From positions 806,001 to 870,000 of the forward strand of contig NZ_ML660052.1 of assembly GCF_007004665.1 (NCBI RefSeq): a stretch of 64,000 bases of DNA. Reading direction: 5' to 3'. The position numbers and the translations under genes were made by a program. The notes below the pieces were generated by a model. That model was not told where the DNA came from and ran no database searches. It saw only the letters and a list, made by a program, of their open reading frames with translations. Of this stretch, positions 14,898-24,107 are shown piece after piece. This stretch comes from Denitrobaculum tricleocarpae. GTDB taxonomy: Bacteria; Pseudomonadota; Alphaproteobacteria; Kiloniellales; Kiloniellaceae. Within the stretch, counting starts at the first letter, position 1. Every line of letters starts with the position of its first letter.

Positions 14898-16016
14898 CTA
14901 GAGTCCAAGTGCCTCTTGCGGGGCGACGTAGGTCATGCCGTGCGCGTCGGCGACGGCTTTATAGGTGACCTTGCCCATGGCAACGTTCAGGCCTTCCATC
15001 AGATGCGGGTCTTCCGCAAGGGCGCGTTTGTATCCTTTATCGGCCAGAGCCAGCGTAAAGGGCAGGGTGGCGTTATTCAGGGCGAAGGTCGAGGTCCGGG
15101 CAACGGCGCCGGGCATGTTGGTCACGCAATAGTGGACCACATCCTCTTCCACGTAGGTCGGGTTGTCGTGCGTCGTTCCGCGCGAGGTCTCGAAGCAACC
15201 GCCCTGGTCGATCGCAATGTCGACAACCACCGAGCCCGGGCGCATGTTTTTCAGCATGTCGCGCGTGACCAGTTTGGGGGCGGCAGCACCGGGCACCAGC
15301 ACCGCACCGATCACCAGGTCCGCACCCGCGACATGGCTTTCGATCGCATCCACGGTCGAATAGATGGTGTTCAGCGTCGGGCCGAACTGCATATCAAGCT
15401 CGTTGAGGCGCTGGAGGGAGCGGTCAATGACGGTGACCGCCGCTTCCATGCCCATGGCCATGCGGGCTGCATTGGTACCCGAGACGCCGCCGCCGATGAT
15501 CACGACCTTCGAGGCTGCAACGCCGGGCACGCCCCCCAGCAGCATGCCCGAGCCACCCTGTTCCTTCTCCAGGCAGTGGGCGCCGACCTGCACCGACATA
15601 CGTCCGGCGACTTCGCTCATGGGGGTCAGCAGCGGCAGGCCGCCGCGGGCCGAGGTGACGGTCTCGTAGGCGACCGCGACACAGCCGGAGTCCATAAGGC
15701 CCCTGGTCTGCGCTTCGTCCGGTGCAAGGTGCAAATAGGTGAACAGCAACTGTCCTTCGCGCAGCTGGGCGTACTCGCCGGGCTGCGGCTCCTTGACCTT
15801 CACCACCATCTCGACGCTGTCGAAAATCTCCTGCGCGGTTCCGGCTATGCTTGCGCCCGCGTTGCGGTAGTCATCGTCACTAAAGCCGACGCCGCTTCCG
15901 GCAGCCGTCTCGACGACGACCTTATGTCCGTGATGAATAAGCTCGCGGACCGAGCTGGGAATGAGGCCGACACGGTATTCGTGATTTTTGACCTCTTTCG
16001 GCACACCAATGAGCAC
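14898..16016 (-). CDS. ald: Alanine dehydrogenase
   Basis: 372-residue NAD-dependent L-alanine dehydrogenase: L-alanine + NAD+ + H2O to pyruvate + NH4+ + NADH. The N-terminal [17 protein letters not shown] holds the substrate Arg and the VVKVKEP Lys; the Rossmann motif is [30 protein letters not shown] and [13 protein letters not shown] are family signatures. The start is GTG 16016 with AAGGAG 8 nt upstream. Its own terminator follows. Placed between two transaminases that use pyruvate as acceptor, it probably recycles the alanine they make. Confidence 0.96.
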   Translation of the reverse strand: MLIGVPKEVKNHEYRVGLIPSSVRELIHHGHKVVVETAAGSGVGFSDDDYRNAGASIAGTAQEIFDSVEMVVKVKEPQPGEYAQLREGQLLFTYLHLAPDEAQTRGLMDSGCVAVAYETVTSARGGLPLLTPMSEVAGRMSVQVGAHCLEKEQGGSGMLLGGVPGVAASKVVIIGGGVSGTNAARMAMGMEAAVTVIDRSLQRLNELDMQFGPTLNTIYSTVDAIESHVAGADLVIGAVLVPGAAAPKLVTRDMLKNMRPGSVVVDIAIDQGGCFETSRGTTHDNPTYVEEDVVHYCVTNMPGAVARTSTFALNNATLPFTLALADKGYKRALAEDPHLMEGLNVAMGKVTYKAVADAHGMTYVAPQEALGL

Positions 16017-16127
16017 GGGGTTCTCCTTAGAAACTCAAATAAAAAGCAAAGCGGATCGCCGGTTCGCGGATTTATCCGGTCTTGGCGACCCGGAGGTTGG
16101 GTTCGTGACAGCTATTCTTGCCGCCGA

Positions 16128-17480
16128 TCAGTCAGTCGCCTCGAGAGCTTCTTTGATGGTCTCGAAAATCTGATCGATCTGTTCTTTTGTGACGATCAAG
16201 GGCGGCGAAACGGCCAGAGTGTCGCCGGCGATCCGGATCAGCAGGCCTTTCTCGAAGCAGTGCCGGTAGACATCGTACGCCCGCTTTGTCGGGGCGCCGG
16301 GGCGCGGCTCCAGCTCGATGGCCGCGACAAGCCCCAGATTGCGGATGTCGATGATGTGCTTACTGCCCTTGAGCGCGTGGGCCGTGTTCTCGAGATAGGG
16401 AGAGAGCTCCCTGGCGCGTTCGAACAGACCTTCTTCGCGGTAGACTTCCAGGGTTGCCAAAGCGGCCGCCGCAGCGACCGGGTGACCCGAATAGGTATAG
16501 CCGTGGAAGAGCTCGATGGTGGCGCCCGTCTCTTCGCCGTAGTCCATCATGGTTTCGTAGATACCCTTGCGGCAGATCACCGCGCCCATGGGGATCGTGC
16601 CGTTGGTCAGGCCCTTGGCGCAGGTGATCATATCGGGTTCGACGCCAAAGTACTCGGTGGCGAAGCTGTCGCCGAGACGGCCGAAGCCGGTGATGACCTC
16701 ATCGTAAATCAGCAGAATGCCGTGCTTGTCGCAGATCGCGCGCAGCTTCTCGAGGTAACCCTTTGGCGGTGGCAGCACACCGGTGGAGCCGGCCATGGGT
16801 TCGACGATCACGGCGGCGATTGTCGCCGGATCATGCAGGGCGCAGATCCGCTCCAGATCCTCCGCGAGGTGTGCGCCCCACTCCGGCAGGCCACGGCTGT
16901 AGGCCTGCTCGGCATGACTGTAGGTATGTGGCAGGTGATCGACGCCGTTGAGCAAAGATCCAAAGAAATTCCGGTTCTTGACGATTCCGCCGACCGAGAT
17001 CCCACCGAAGCCGGAGCCGTGATAGCCGCGTTCCCGGCCGATCAGGCGGGTCCGCTCGCCCTGGCCGCGCGCCCGGTGATAGGCCAGGGCCATCTTGAGG
17101 GCGGAATCGGCGGCTTCCGAGCCGGAGTTACAGAAGAAGACGTGATCGAATTCGCCGCTCAGCATATTGGTCAGGCGCGAGGCCAGCTCGAAGGCAAGGG
17201 GATGGCCGAACTGGAAGGTCGGCGCGAAATCGAGTTTGGCGACCTGTTCCTGAACGGCTTTAACGATCCGCTCGCGCGAATGACCGGCGTTCACGCACCA
17301 GAGACCCGCAGAACCATCGAGGATCTGGCGGCCGTCCAGCGAGGTATAGTGCATGTCTTTCGCGGCCGTGAGCAGAAGCGGGTTTTTTTTGAACTCCCGG
17401 TTCCAGGTATATGGCATCCAAAAGGATTCGAGATTGTTCGGAGACGCATCGAAGCCTCCGGAGGAATTCAGTCCGTCCAT
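16128..17480 (-). CDS. Class III aminotransferase, omega-amino acid (beta-alanine):pyruvate type
   Basis: 450-residue PLP transaminase, distinct from the one at 11640. It shows FWMPYTWNREFKKNP at the N-terminus, as in beta-alanine:pyruvate aminotransferases, FFCNSGSEAADSALKMAL for the PLP phosphate, LIYDEVITGFGRLGDSF for the cofactor Asp, TCAKGLTNGTIPMGAV with the Schiff-base Lys, and HGYTYSGHPVAAAAALA. ATG 17480 with AGGGG 7 nt upstream is preferred over the adjacent GTG 17483. It is divergent from the PuuR-like regulator, and the spacer holds a PuuR-like site. Confidence 0.92.
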   Translation of the reverse strand: MDGLNSSGGFDASPNNLESFWMPYTWNREFKKNPLLLTAAKDMHYTSLDGRQILDGSAGLWCVNAGHSRERIVKAVQEQVAKLDFAPTFQFGHPLAFELASRLTNMLSGEFDHVFFCNSGSEAADSALKMALAYHRARGQGERTRLIGRERGYHGSGFGGISVGGIVKNRNFFGSLLNGVDHLPHTYSHAEQAYSRGLPEWGAHLAEDLERICALHDPATIAAVIVEPMAGSTGVLPPPKGYLEKLRAICDKHGILLIYDEVITGFGRLGDSFATEYFGVEPDMITCAKGLTNGTIPMGAVICRKGIYETMMDYGEETGATIELFHGYTYSGHPVAAAAALATLEVYREEGLFERARELSPYLENTAHALKGSKHIIDIRNLGLVAAIELEPRPGAPTKRAYDVYRHCFEKGLLIRIAGDTLAVSPPLIVTKEQIDQIFETIKEALEATD

Positions 17481-17620
17481 CACGACACCCCTGCGATTAC
17501 GGCACCTTAGTCTGTGCCGGCGTTTTCATTGAATTGCTTGGTTGGAGATTATCAATGATTAAGAAAGTAAACAACCGCCTTGTTTTTAGGCATTTTAGGC
17601 CGTATTTTGCGTTTAAATGT

Positions 17621-17635
17621 TAAATATAATAGACA
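17621..17635. promoter_or_regulatory. PuuR-like operator overlapping a TATAAT box
   Basis: TAAATATAATAGACA agrees at 12 of 15 positions with the E. coli PuuR box as I recall it (AAAATATAATGAACA). It contains TATAAT (17625-17630), a perfect -10 for the regulator gene whose ATG is at 17645. It lies between the divergent aminotransferase and regulator genes. Confidence 0.6.
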
Positions 17636-17644
17636 TATAAGCAT

Positions 17645-18256
17645 ATGGCCGATAACGACGATTCAGAGAAAATTCTCAATAAAATCAATGGGGAAGGGGT
17701 GGCTGACGATGACTTCGACCTGGGGCAGCGTCTGCGGTCTCTGCGGGAGCTCCATAATCTCTCGCAACGGCAACTGGCGAAGCGGGCGGGTGTGTCAAAT
17801 GCGGTCATTTCGCTGATTGAGCAAAACCGCACCAGTCCTTCGGTCGGAATGTTGAAGAAGGTGCTGGGGGGGATTCCCATGTCGATGACCGACTTCTTCG
17901 CGCTGGATGTGGCGCCGCGGGAGAAGGTGTTCTTCAAGTCCGATGAATTGACCGAAATCGCCGGGGGAAAGATCTCCTTCCGGCAAGTGGGCCGGGACCT
18001 GACCGGCAAAGCGCTGCAGATCCTGCGCGAGCGCTACCAGCCCGGCGCCGACACAGGCGATACGATGCTGCGCCATGACGGAGAGGAGTCGGGCATCGTC
18101 ATCCGCGGGCGCTTCGAGGTTACGGTCGGCGAGCAGCGCCGGATACTGGGCCCGGGCGACGCCTTCTACTTCGACAGCCGCATTCCGCACCGCTTCAGGA
18201 ATGTCGGTGAGGAGGAGGTCGAGGTCGTCACCGCCTGCACACCGCCCAGCTTCTGA
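17645..18256 (+). CDS. puuR: PuuR-like XRE/cupin transcriptional regulator
   Basis: 203 residues. An XRE-type HTH (residues about 26-80; LGQRLRSLRELHNLSQRQLAKRAGVS, stated here only as a motif region, then VISLIEQNRTSPS) is followed by a C-terminal cupin (residues about 120-200; GEESGIVIRGRFEVTV, LGPGDAFYFDSRIPHRF). This is the architecture of the putrescine-responsive repressor PuuR. It is divergent from the omega-aminotransferase and shares its promoter region. With TATAAT at 17625-17630 the transcript would start within about 8 nt of the ATG and no Shine-Dalgarno is visible, so it may be leaderless. Confidence 0.88.
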   Translation: MADNDDSEKILNKINGEGVADDDFDLGQRLRSLRELHNLSQRQLAKRAGVSNAVISLIEQNRTSPSVGMLKKVLGGIPMSMTDFFALDVAPREKVFFKSDELTEIAGGKISFRQVGRDLTGKALQILRERYQPGADTGDTMLRHDGEESGIVIRGRFEVTVGEQRRILGPGDAFYFDSRIPHRFRNVGEEEVEVVTACTPPSF

Positions 18257-18281
18257 AAAGCTGTCGAAACCGGACCCACCT

Positions 18282-19196
18282 CTATTTCAGCAGCTCGTAG
18301 AGAGCGACGGCGGCGGCGTTGGACACGTTCAGGGCGGAGATCGGCTCCCGGGTCGGCAGATGCACCAGTTCGTCGCAGGTTTCACGGGTCAGGCGGCGCA
18401 GGCCGCTGCCCTCGGCCCCGAGCACCAGGGCCACCGGGCCGTCGCTTTTGGCATCCGCGAGGGTCCGTTTTCCCTCGCCCGCGAGGCCAAGCGACCAGTA
18501 ACCCGCCGTTTTGAGGCTCTCCAGAGCCCGCGCCAGATTGGTCACGGCGATGTAAGGGGTGTGGTCGAAGGCGCCGGATGCCGTCTTGACCAGAACCCCG
18601 CTCTCCGCGGCGGCATTGCGGCCGGTGGTGACCACCGCCTGGGCGCCGAAGGCTGCCGCGGAGCGCAGAATTGCACCGACATTCTGGGGATCGGTGACCT
18701 GATCGAGAACCAGTACGACAGGGCGTCTGGCAGTTTCCGGCAAGGGCGCGGCCAGCAGGTCCTCCAGGTGCGGTTGGGTCAGGGGCGCGCATTGCAGCGC
18801 CAGTCCCTGGTGCACCGCCGAGTCGGGCAGGGCGCTCATGAAGTCTTCGCGGTTGGCCTGATGGGCGGGTGGGGCGCCGGGCAGGGCCAGCAGCTTATCC
18901 AGAGCTTCGCCATGTCGCTGGCCGGCTTCCTTGCTAACAAGCAGACGTTCCTTGCGCCGTTTCGGATTCGCCAGAGCCGCCAGGACGGCATGGACGCCGA
19001 AGAGCCAGTGTGCCCGGTGGGCTGGGCCCGAGGGGCCTTTGGCGGAACCTCCCGGCCTTGCCGCCGGACCTGGACCGTTTCCTTCGGTTTTTGGGCGTTT
19101 CGGGCTGCCGGCATTGCTGCGCTGGCGCGAGTGGCTGCGGTCCATCCCCTTGGCGGTGGATTTTCGGCGGTTTTTCGGGTGCTTGCTTTGGGTCAT
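18282..19196 (-). CDS. rlmB: 23S rRNA (guanosine-2'-O-)-methyltransferase RlmB (SpoU/TrmH family)
   Basis: 304 residues. Residues about 1-60 are a basic, low-complexity, probably disordered extension. Then come the L30e-like substrate-binding domain (HWLFGVHAVLAAL) and the SPOUT catalytic domain with the three SpoU motifs: LDQVTDPQNVGAILRSAAAFG, LVLGAEGSGLRRLT and ALNVSNAAAVALYE. It methylates G2251 (E. coli numbering) of 23S rRNA using S-adenosylmethionine. It converges with the PuuR-like gene. The long basic tail is typical of alphaproteobacterial versions but unusual in length. Confidence 0.92.
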   Translation of the reverse strand: MTQSKHPKNRRKSTAKGMDRSHSRQRSNAGSPKRPKTEGNGPGPAARPGGSAKGPSGPAHRAHWLFGVHAVLAALANPKRRKERLLVSKEAGQRHGEALDKLLALPGAPPAHQANREDFMSALPDSAVHQGLALQCAPLTQPHLEDLLAAPLPETARRPVVLVLDQVTDPQNVGAILRSAAAFGAQAVVTTGRNAAAESGVLVKTASGAFDHTPYIAVTNLARALESLKTAGYWSLGLAGEGKRTLADAKSDGPVALVLGAEGSGLRRLTRETCDELVHLPTREPISALNVSNAAAVALYELLK

Positions 19197-19297
19197 AATG
19201 GCGGGTAATATGGCATCAAGAGCCTCAGGTTCTGCAAGCGTTGCCTTCAGCCAAAATAATCTTTTGGCTGCGAGGGGCGCTGTCTTTATGTTTGAAG

Positions 19298-19325
19298 TTG
19301 ACAGGCCCGATTAAATCAACATATT
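19298..19325 (+). promoter_or_regulatory. Sigma70-type promoter for the tRNA-Tyr/tRNA-Gly/tuf transcript
   Basis: TTGACA (19298-19303) and CATATT (19320-19325) with a 16-bp spacer, 36 bp before tRNA-Tyr. The -35 is a perfect match. Confidence 0.6.
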
Positions 19326-19360
19326 TCGCATCTTCGTTGCGCCGTCGAACGGGATCCTCT

Positions 19361-19445
19361 GGAGGGGTGCCCGAGTGGCTAAAGGGGACGGGCTGTAAAC
19401 CCGTTGGCTATGCCTACGTTGGTTCGAATCCAACCCCCTCCACCA
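19361..19445 (+). tRNA. tRNA-Tyr (anticodon GTA)
   Basis: 85 nt with encoded CCA and a long variable arm, as for class II tRNA-Tyr. GGAGGGG pairs with CCCCTCC; the anticodon loop CTGTAAA carries GTA; the T-loop is GTTCGAATC. It is the first gene of the tRNA-Tyr, tRNA-Gly, tuf group. Confidence 0.95.
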
Positions 19446-19538
19446 AATCGCCGTTTCGGCAGGCTGAGCGGACGTTTCGGATAAGGTTAACCGCCTTGCC
19501 GGAAATCTGCCGAAAGCGGGAGTGCAGCGGACGAAATT

Positions 19539-19612
19539 GCGGGTGTAGCTCAATGGTAGAGCCCCAGCCTTCCAAGCTGGTTACGAGGGTTCGATTCCCT
19601 CCACCCGCTCCA
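19539..19612 (+). tRNA. tRNA-Gly (anticodon TCC)
   Basis: 74 nt with encoded CCA. GCGGGTG pairs with CACCCGC; the anticodon loop CTTCCAA carries TCC; T-loop GTTCGATTC. It lies 93 bp after tRNA-Tyr and 89 bp before tuf, the same grouping as glyT next to tufB in E. coli. Confidence 0.95.
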
Positions 19613-19701
19613 GGTTTTACGGAGCTCCCCGGATCGCTGTGGTCTGAGGAAATTGTAACATACTCTAGCTAGTGCGCTGACGCGAGCACGGGAACAAAAC
19701 A

Positions 19702-20892
19702 ATGGCTAAGGAAAAGTTTGAGCGGAATAAGCCGCACTGCAACGTTGGTACGATTGGTCACGTTGACCATGGCAAGACGACGTTGACGGCAGCGATTACG
19801 AAGGTTTTGGCTGAGAGCGGCGGTGCGGAGTTTTCCGCGTACGACCAGATTGACAAGGCGCCTGAAGAGAAGGCGCGCGGGATCACGATTTCGACGGCAC
19901 ACGTTGAGTATGAGACGGATAACCGTCACTACGCGCACGTTGACTGTCCCGGTCACGCCGACTACGTGAAGAACATGATCACGGGTGCGGCGCAGATGGA
20001 CGGCGCGATCCTTGTTGTTTCCGCTGCCGACGGTCCGATGCCTCAGACCCGCGAGCACATTCTGCTTGCGCGTCAGGTTGGCGTTCCCGCGATTGTGATC
20101 TTCATGAACAAGGTCGACCAGGTTGACGACGAAGAGCTTCTTGAGCTTGTCGAGCTTGAGATCCGCGAGCTTCTGTCTTCGTACGATTTCCCGGGCGACG
20201 ATATTCCGATCATCAAGGGGTCTGCTCTTGCGGCTCTTGAAGACGGCGACGCCGCGATCGGTAAAGACGCGATCCTGGAGCTGATGGCTGCTGTCGACAG
20301 CTACATCCCGCAGCCTGACCGTCCAGTTGACCGTCCGTTCCTGATGCCGATCGAGGATGTTTTCTCGATTTCGGGCCGTGGTACGGTTGTTACGGGCCGT
20401 GTTGAGAGCGGTATCGTGAAGGTCGGCGACGAGATCGAGATTGTGGGTCTGAAGGAGACGAAGAAGACGACCTGCACGGGCGTTGAGATGTTCCGCAAGC
20501 TTCTGGACTCTGGCGAGGCGGGCGACAACATCGGCGCGCTTCTGCGTGGTGTCGGTCGTGAAGACGTTGAGCGTGGTCAGGTTCTTGCGAAGCCGGGTTC
20601 GATTACGCCGCACACGAATTTCAAGGCCGAAGCCTACATCCTGACGAAGGAAGAGGGCGGCCGTCATACGCCGTTTTTCACGAACTACCGTCCGCAGTTT
20701 TACTTCCGTACGACGGACGTGACGGGTGTTGTGACGCTTCCTGAAGGCACGGAGATGGTGATGCCTGGCGACAACATCGCGATGACGGTCGAGCTGATCG
20801 CGCCGATCGCGATGGACGAAGGCCTGCGTTTCGCGATCCGCGAAGGCGGCCGCACCGTCGGTGCAGGCGTCGTCGCAGGCATCGTTAAGTAA
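19702..20892 (+). CDS. tuf: Translation elongation factor Tu, copy 1
   Basis: 396-residue GTPase that delivers aminoacyl-tRNA to the ribosome. G1 motif GHVDHGKT (residues 19-26), DCPGHADY and NKVD are all present, with full-length domains 2 and 3. The protein is identical to the second copy at 36523, and the genes differ at only two synonymous bases near the 5' end. Codon choice differs from neighbouring ribosomal genes (many CTT, GTT, ACG, CGT). It is probably cotranscribed with the two tRNAs upstream. Confidence 0.98.
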   Translation: MAKEKFERNKPHCNVGTIGHVDHGKTTLTAAITKVLAESGGAEFSAYDQIDKAPEEKARGITISTAHVEYETDNRHYAHVDCPGHADYVKNMITGAAQMDGAILVVSAADGPMPQTREHILLARQVGVPAIVIFMNKVDQVDDEELLELVELEIRELLSSYDFPGDDIPIIKGSALAALEDGDAAIGKDAILELMAAVDSYIPQPDRPVDRPFLMPIEDVFSISGRGTVVTGRVESGIVKVGDEIEIVGLKETKKTTCTGVEMFRKLLDSGEAGDNIGALLRGVGREDVERGQVLAKPGSITPHTNFKAEAYILTKEEGGRHTPFFTNYRPQFYFRTTDVTGVVTLPEGTEMVMPGDNIAMTVELIAPIAMDEGLRFAIREGGRTVGAGVVAGIVK

Positions 20893-21060
20893 AACCGGAT
20901 CATTCGGGGTGCGCGTCTCGCTGAGACGACGCGCTCCGGATCAGCTCCTCAGCCGCGTGCGATTTAGGTCGCAGGCGGCTCTGGCGTTTGAAAGCTTCGA
21001 TCTCCGGATTGAGGGTAAAATCGCTGAAAACCGGGTTTTCGCGGGTTTCAGCGAGGCGAT

Positions 21061-21136
<76 letters not shown>

Positions 21137-21166
21137 ATATAGGTTCCTTCGCCGGGAACGGGGCTT

Positions 21167-21196
21167 TTGCCGCAAGAGCTGCGGCATATATATGAT
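21167..21196 (+). promoter_or_regulatory. Candidate promoter for secE-nusG-rplKA
   Basis: TTGCCG (21167-21172) and TATGAT (21191-21196) with an 18-bp spacer, 58 bp before secE, within an AT-rich patch just after tRNA-Trp. Confidence 0.4.
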
Positions 21197-21253
21197 TTAA
21201 ATGTTTTCGTTGTGTTCGGCGGAAACCGTGTGGAATAAGGACGTAGTCGCAGA

Positions 21254-21451
21254 ATGGCCAAGACCAGTCCGGGTCAATTCATTCGGGAAGTACGGCAGGA
21301 AACCTCCAAGGTGACCTGGCCGACGCGCAAAGAGACAATCGTGTCCACCATCATGGTGTTCGTGATGGTGTTCCTTGCTGCGCTCTTCTTCTTTTTCGTC
21401 GACCAGATTCTTGCTTTCGGGATCGGCCAGATCCTCGGGTTCGGGAGCTAA
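21254..21451 (+). CDS. secE: Preprotein translocase subunit SecE
   Basis: 65-residue single-span SecE. The amphipathic cytoplasmic helix carries the signature FIREVRQETSKVTWPTRKET, followed by one transmembrane helix (residues about 34-58). It clamps SecY (encoded at 47386) in the SecYEG channel. The short form with one helix is normal outside enterobacteria. It is separated from nusG by 3 bp, the conserved secE-nusG pair. Confidence 0.97.
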   Translation: MAKTSPGQFIREVRQETSKVTWPTRKETIVSTIMVFVMVFLAALFFFFVDQILAFGIGQILGFGS

Positions 21452-21454
21452 GTC

Positions 21455-21985
21455 ATGGCAATGCGATGGTACGTTCTCCACGTTTATTCCGGTTTTGAGA
21501 AGAAAGTCGCAGAATCGATCCAGGATCAGGCCGTCCAGAACGGGATGGAAGACTTCTTTGAAGAGGTGCTGGTCCCGACCGAAGAAGTGGTCGAGATGCG
21601 TCGGGGCCAGAAGGTCAATTCCGAGCGCAAGTTCTTCCCTGGCTATGTATTGATCAAGATGGACCTGACGGACGAGTCCTGGCACCTGGTCAAGAACACG
21701 CCGAAAGTAACCGGCTTCCTTGGCAACAAGGGGCGTCCGCTGCCGATTTCCCAGAAAGAGGCGGAGCGGATTCAGACCCAGGTGCAGGAAGGCGTCGAAC
21801 GTCCGAAACCCTCGATTACCTTCGAGATCGGGGAAACCGTGCGTGTCAGTGACGGACCGTTTACCTCCTTTAACGGTCTGGTCGAAGAAGTTGATGAGGA
21901 GCGGGCCCGCCTCAAGGTGGCCGTTTCCATCTTTGGCCGTTCGACACCTGTTGAGCTGGAATACGCTCAGGTGGAGAAGCAGTAG
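21455..21985 (+). CDS. nusG: Transcription termination/antitermination protein NusG
   Basis: 176 residues. The NGN domain (MRWYVLHVYSGFEKKVAESI, then FFPGYVLIKMDLTDESWHLVKNTPKVTGFLG) binds the RNA polymerase clamp helices. The KOW domain (VRVSDGPFTSFNGLVEEVD) contacts Rho or ribosomal protein S10. The start is ATG 21455, 3 bp after secE. A GC-rich hairpin follows the gene before rplK. Confidence 0.97.
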   Translation: MAMRWYVLHVYSGFEKKVAESIQDQAVQNGMEDFFEEVLVPTEEVVEMRRGQKVNSERKFFPGYVLIKMDLTDESWHLVKNTPKVTGFLGNKGRPLPISQKEAERIQTQVQEGVERPKPSITFEIGETVRVSDGPFTSFNGLVEEVDEERARLKVAVSIFGRSTPVELEYAQVEKQ

Positions 21986-22000
21986 GCCGTTGAGTGTGAT

Positions 22001-22023
22001 CCCGTCCGGGTTCGCCGGACGGG
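22001..22023 (+). terminator. Hairpin between nusG and rplK (weak terminator or attenuator)
   Basis: CCCGTCCGG and CCGGACGGG form a perfect 9-bp stem with a 5-nt loop, followed by TATTTTA. The T-rich tail is short, so partial termination or processing is more likely than a full stop. Confidence 0.6.
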
Positions 22024-22087
22024 TATTTTAGCGCGGGAGGTTGGCCATAACCGCACCGCGCGACCCATGAACCGAAAGGGTTAATTG

Positions 22088-22516
22088 ATGGCAAAGAAGA
22101 TCGCAGGCTATATCAAGCTTGAGATTCCGGCTGGTCAGGCGAATCCCTCGCCGCCCGTCGGACCCGCGTTGGGACAGCGCGGACTGAACATTATGGAGTT
22201 CTGTAAGGCTTTTAACGCAGCCACGCAGAACACCGAGCAGGGTACCCCGACGCCGGTGATCATCACCGCTTATTCGGACCGTTCCTTCTCGTTCGAGACC
22301 AAGACGCCGCCGGCGAGCTACTTCCTGAAGAAGGCCGCGGGCCTGAAAAAGGGTGGCGCGACGCCGAGTAAGGCTGTCGCGGGCAGTGTGACCATGGATC
22401 AGGTGCGCGAGATCGCACAGACCAAGATGGTCGATCTGAACGCCAACGATATCGATGCCGCCGCCAAGATCATCATGGGCTCGGCGCGCTCGATGGGTCT
22501 CGAGGTGAAGGGATAA
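22088..22516 (+). CDS. rplK: 50S ribosomal protein L11
   Basis: 142 residues, binds the GTPase-associated centre of 23S rRNA and is the site of thiopeptide action. Family marks are [33 protein letters not shown] and the C-terminal [17 protein letters not shown] 22088 is used; a TTG directly before it is discarded. It is 4 bp before rplA, the usual L11-L1 unit. Confidence 0.98.
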   Translation: MAKKIAGYIKLEIPAGQANPSPPVGPALGQRGLNIMEFCKAFNAATQNTEQGTPTPVIITAYSDRSFSFETKTPPASYFLKKAAGLKKGGATPSKAVAGSVTMDQVREIAQTKMVDLNANDIDAAAKIIMGSARSMGLEVKG

Positions 22517-22520
22517 AGCC

Positions 22521-23228
22521 ATGGCTGGAAAAAACAACGGAAAGCGGTTGGCGAAATCCTACGAAGGCATCGACCGCAACTCGGCTTACGGTCTTTCGGA
22601 GGCTGTCAGCCTGATCAAAGGCGGCGCGAGCGCCAAGTTTGACGAGACCATCGAGATCGCCATGAACCTGGGTGTTGACCCGCGTCATGCGGATCAGAAC
22701 GTCCGCGGCGTCGTTGCGTTGCCGCACGGTACCGGTAAGACGGTCCGTGTCGCGGTCTTCGCCAAGGACGCGAAGGCGGATGAAGCCCGCGAAGCCGGCG
22801 CCGATATCGTCGGTGCCGACGACCTTGCCGCTGAAATTCAGTCCGGCAAGTTCGAGTTCGACCGCGTGATTGCAACGCCCGACATGATGGCGGTCGTTGG
22901 CCGTCTCGGTAAGATCCTCGGTCCGCGCGGCATGATGCCGAACCCGAAGCTGGGTACGGTGACGCCTGATGTCGCCGGCGCCATCAAAGCCGTCAAGGGC
23001 GGTCAGGTGGAGTTCCGGGTCGAGAAGGCCGGGATCGTTCATGCCGGTGTCGGTAAGGCCAGCTTCGGTGAAGATGCGCTGGTCGAGAACGTCCGGGCAT
23101 TTGTCGAGGCCATCCAGAAGGCAAAGCCGACCGGTGCAAAGGGCACTTACGTGAAGCGGGTGGCTCTGTCCTCGACCATGGGCCCCGGTGTGAAGATTGA
23201 TGTTTCCAGCCTGTCGGCTTCGGCGTAA
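22521..23228 (+). CDS. rplA: 50S ribosomal protein L1
   Basis: 235 residues of the L1 stalk, helping E-site tRNA release. It contains [38 protein letters not shown], and [17 protein letters not shown]. In other bacteria L1 represses its own L11-L1 mRNA. A 323-bp structured spacer separates it from rplJ. Confidence 0.98.
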   Translation: MAGKNNGKRLAKSYEGIDRNSAYGLSEAVSLIKGGASAKFDETIEIAMNLGVDPRHADQNVRGVVALPHGTGKTVRVAVFAKDAKADEAREAGADIVGADDLAAEIQSGKFEFDRVIATPDMMAVVGRLGKILGPRGMMPNPKLGTVTPDVAGAIKAVKGGQVEFRVEKAGIVHAGVGKASFGEDALVENVRAFVEAIQKAKPTGAKGTYVKRVALSSTMGPGVKIDVSSLSASA

Positions 23229-23551
23229 GCCGGGCCAGCGGGCGTAGAGATTCGGCTGCGTTCTTCGGGACACAGCCGATAAGACGGAGCGGCAGCAAAA
23301 TCTGCCGTTCCAACCTGTCCAAGACTGTAGGTGCCCTGACGGGTCTCCCAAGAAGCGGGAAACTTCAGGGGCTTAAGCCGCAAGGGCCTGCATAGACGGG
23401 AAGCGAGTTTGGCGGGTGCCCGTTAGGGGCCAATCAGGCTTGAACTTCCAGGACAGGCGAACCGGATTTCCGGGAGCTTTTCCGGAAATCCTCGTGCAAA
23501 CCGGCTGATGGCCGCCCTGGTGGGCATCGGCTAAAAAGAGCGGAGCGATCC
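23229..23551 (+). ncRNA. L10-type leader before rplJL-rpoBC
   Basis: 323 bp without a gene, rich in pairing potential, in the position where the L10(L12)4 complex binds its own mRNA leader in many bacteria. The clearest element is GGATTTCCGG (23464-23473) pairing perfectly with CCGGAAATCC (23482-23491) around an 8-nt loop, about 60 nt before the rplJ start. Shorter pairings lie upstream. The call as an L10 leader rests on position and structure, not on a covariance search. Confidence 0.6.
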
Positions 23552-24070
23552 GTGGACCGATCACAAAAAGCAGAGTTGGTATCGGCTCTCAATGCAACGT
23601 TCGAAAGCGCGGCTCTCGTCGTGGTGACCCAGCAGTCTGGGTTGACCGTGACCGAGGTGTCGGGTCTTCGTACGCAGATGAGAGACGCTGGTGCCAGCTA
23701 CAAGGTGACTAAAAATCGGCTCACGCGTCTTGCGCTTGAGGGCACGAAGTATAAGGCGCTGGAGTCAATGTTTACGGGACCGACCGCAATCGCGACGTCG
23801 GAAGATCCCGTGGCGGCGGCAAAGGTCTGCGTCGAGTTCGCCAAGAAGAACGAGAAGCTGACCATCGTCGGCGGTGCAATGGGTGAGACGATTCTTGATC
23901 CTGCCGGGATCAACGCTCTCGCCAAGTTGCCGTCGCTCGACGAATTGCGCGGAAAACTTATTGGCGTTCTGCAGGCGCCGGCAACCAAGGTTGCTGGTGT
24001 TGTACAGGCCCCGGCCGGGAAACTGGCTCGGGTGTTCAGCGCCTACGGCTCTCAAGACGAGGCGGCGTAA
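23552..24070 (+). CDS. rplJ: 50S ribosomal protein L10
   Basis: 172 residues, base of the L7/L12 stalk. The N-terminal rRNA-binding part has DRSQKAELVSALNATF and VTKNRLTRLALEGT; the C-terminal helix binds L7/L12 dimers. It starts at GTG 23552 with GGAGCGATCC upstream. The long C-terminal helix fits binding of three L7/L12 dimers, though this cannot be shown from sequence alone. It is cotranscribed with rplL, 37 bp downstream. Confidence 0.97.
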   Translation: MDRSQKAELVSALNATFESAALVVVTQQSGLTVTEVSGLRTQMRDAGASYKVTKNRLTRLALEGTKYKALESMFTGPTAIATSEDPVAAAKVCVEFAKKNEKLTIVGGAMGETILDPAGINALAKLPSLDELRGKLIGVLQAPATKVAGVVQAPAGKLARVFSAYGSQDEAA

Positions 24071-24107
24071 GCCTCTCGAGGAAACAGTTCAAGCCTAGGA
24101 GATTAAA

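Noticed and set aside
14850-17510. Very long plus-strand open frame (886 codons) across ald and the second aminotransferase
   Set aside because: It is antisense to two clearly conserved enzymes; GC-rich codons leave few stops on the opposite strand. The composition is His/Arg/Gly-rich with no domain.
17551-17564. Second FNR-like site (TTGGAGATTATCAA) before the omega-aminotransferase
   Set aside because: Only the right half matches; two of the five left-half bases differ, unlike the exact site at 5098.
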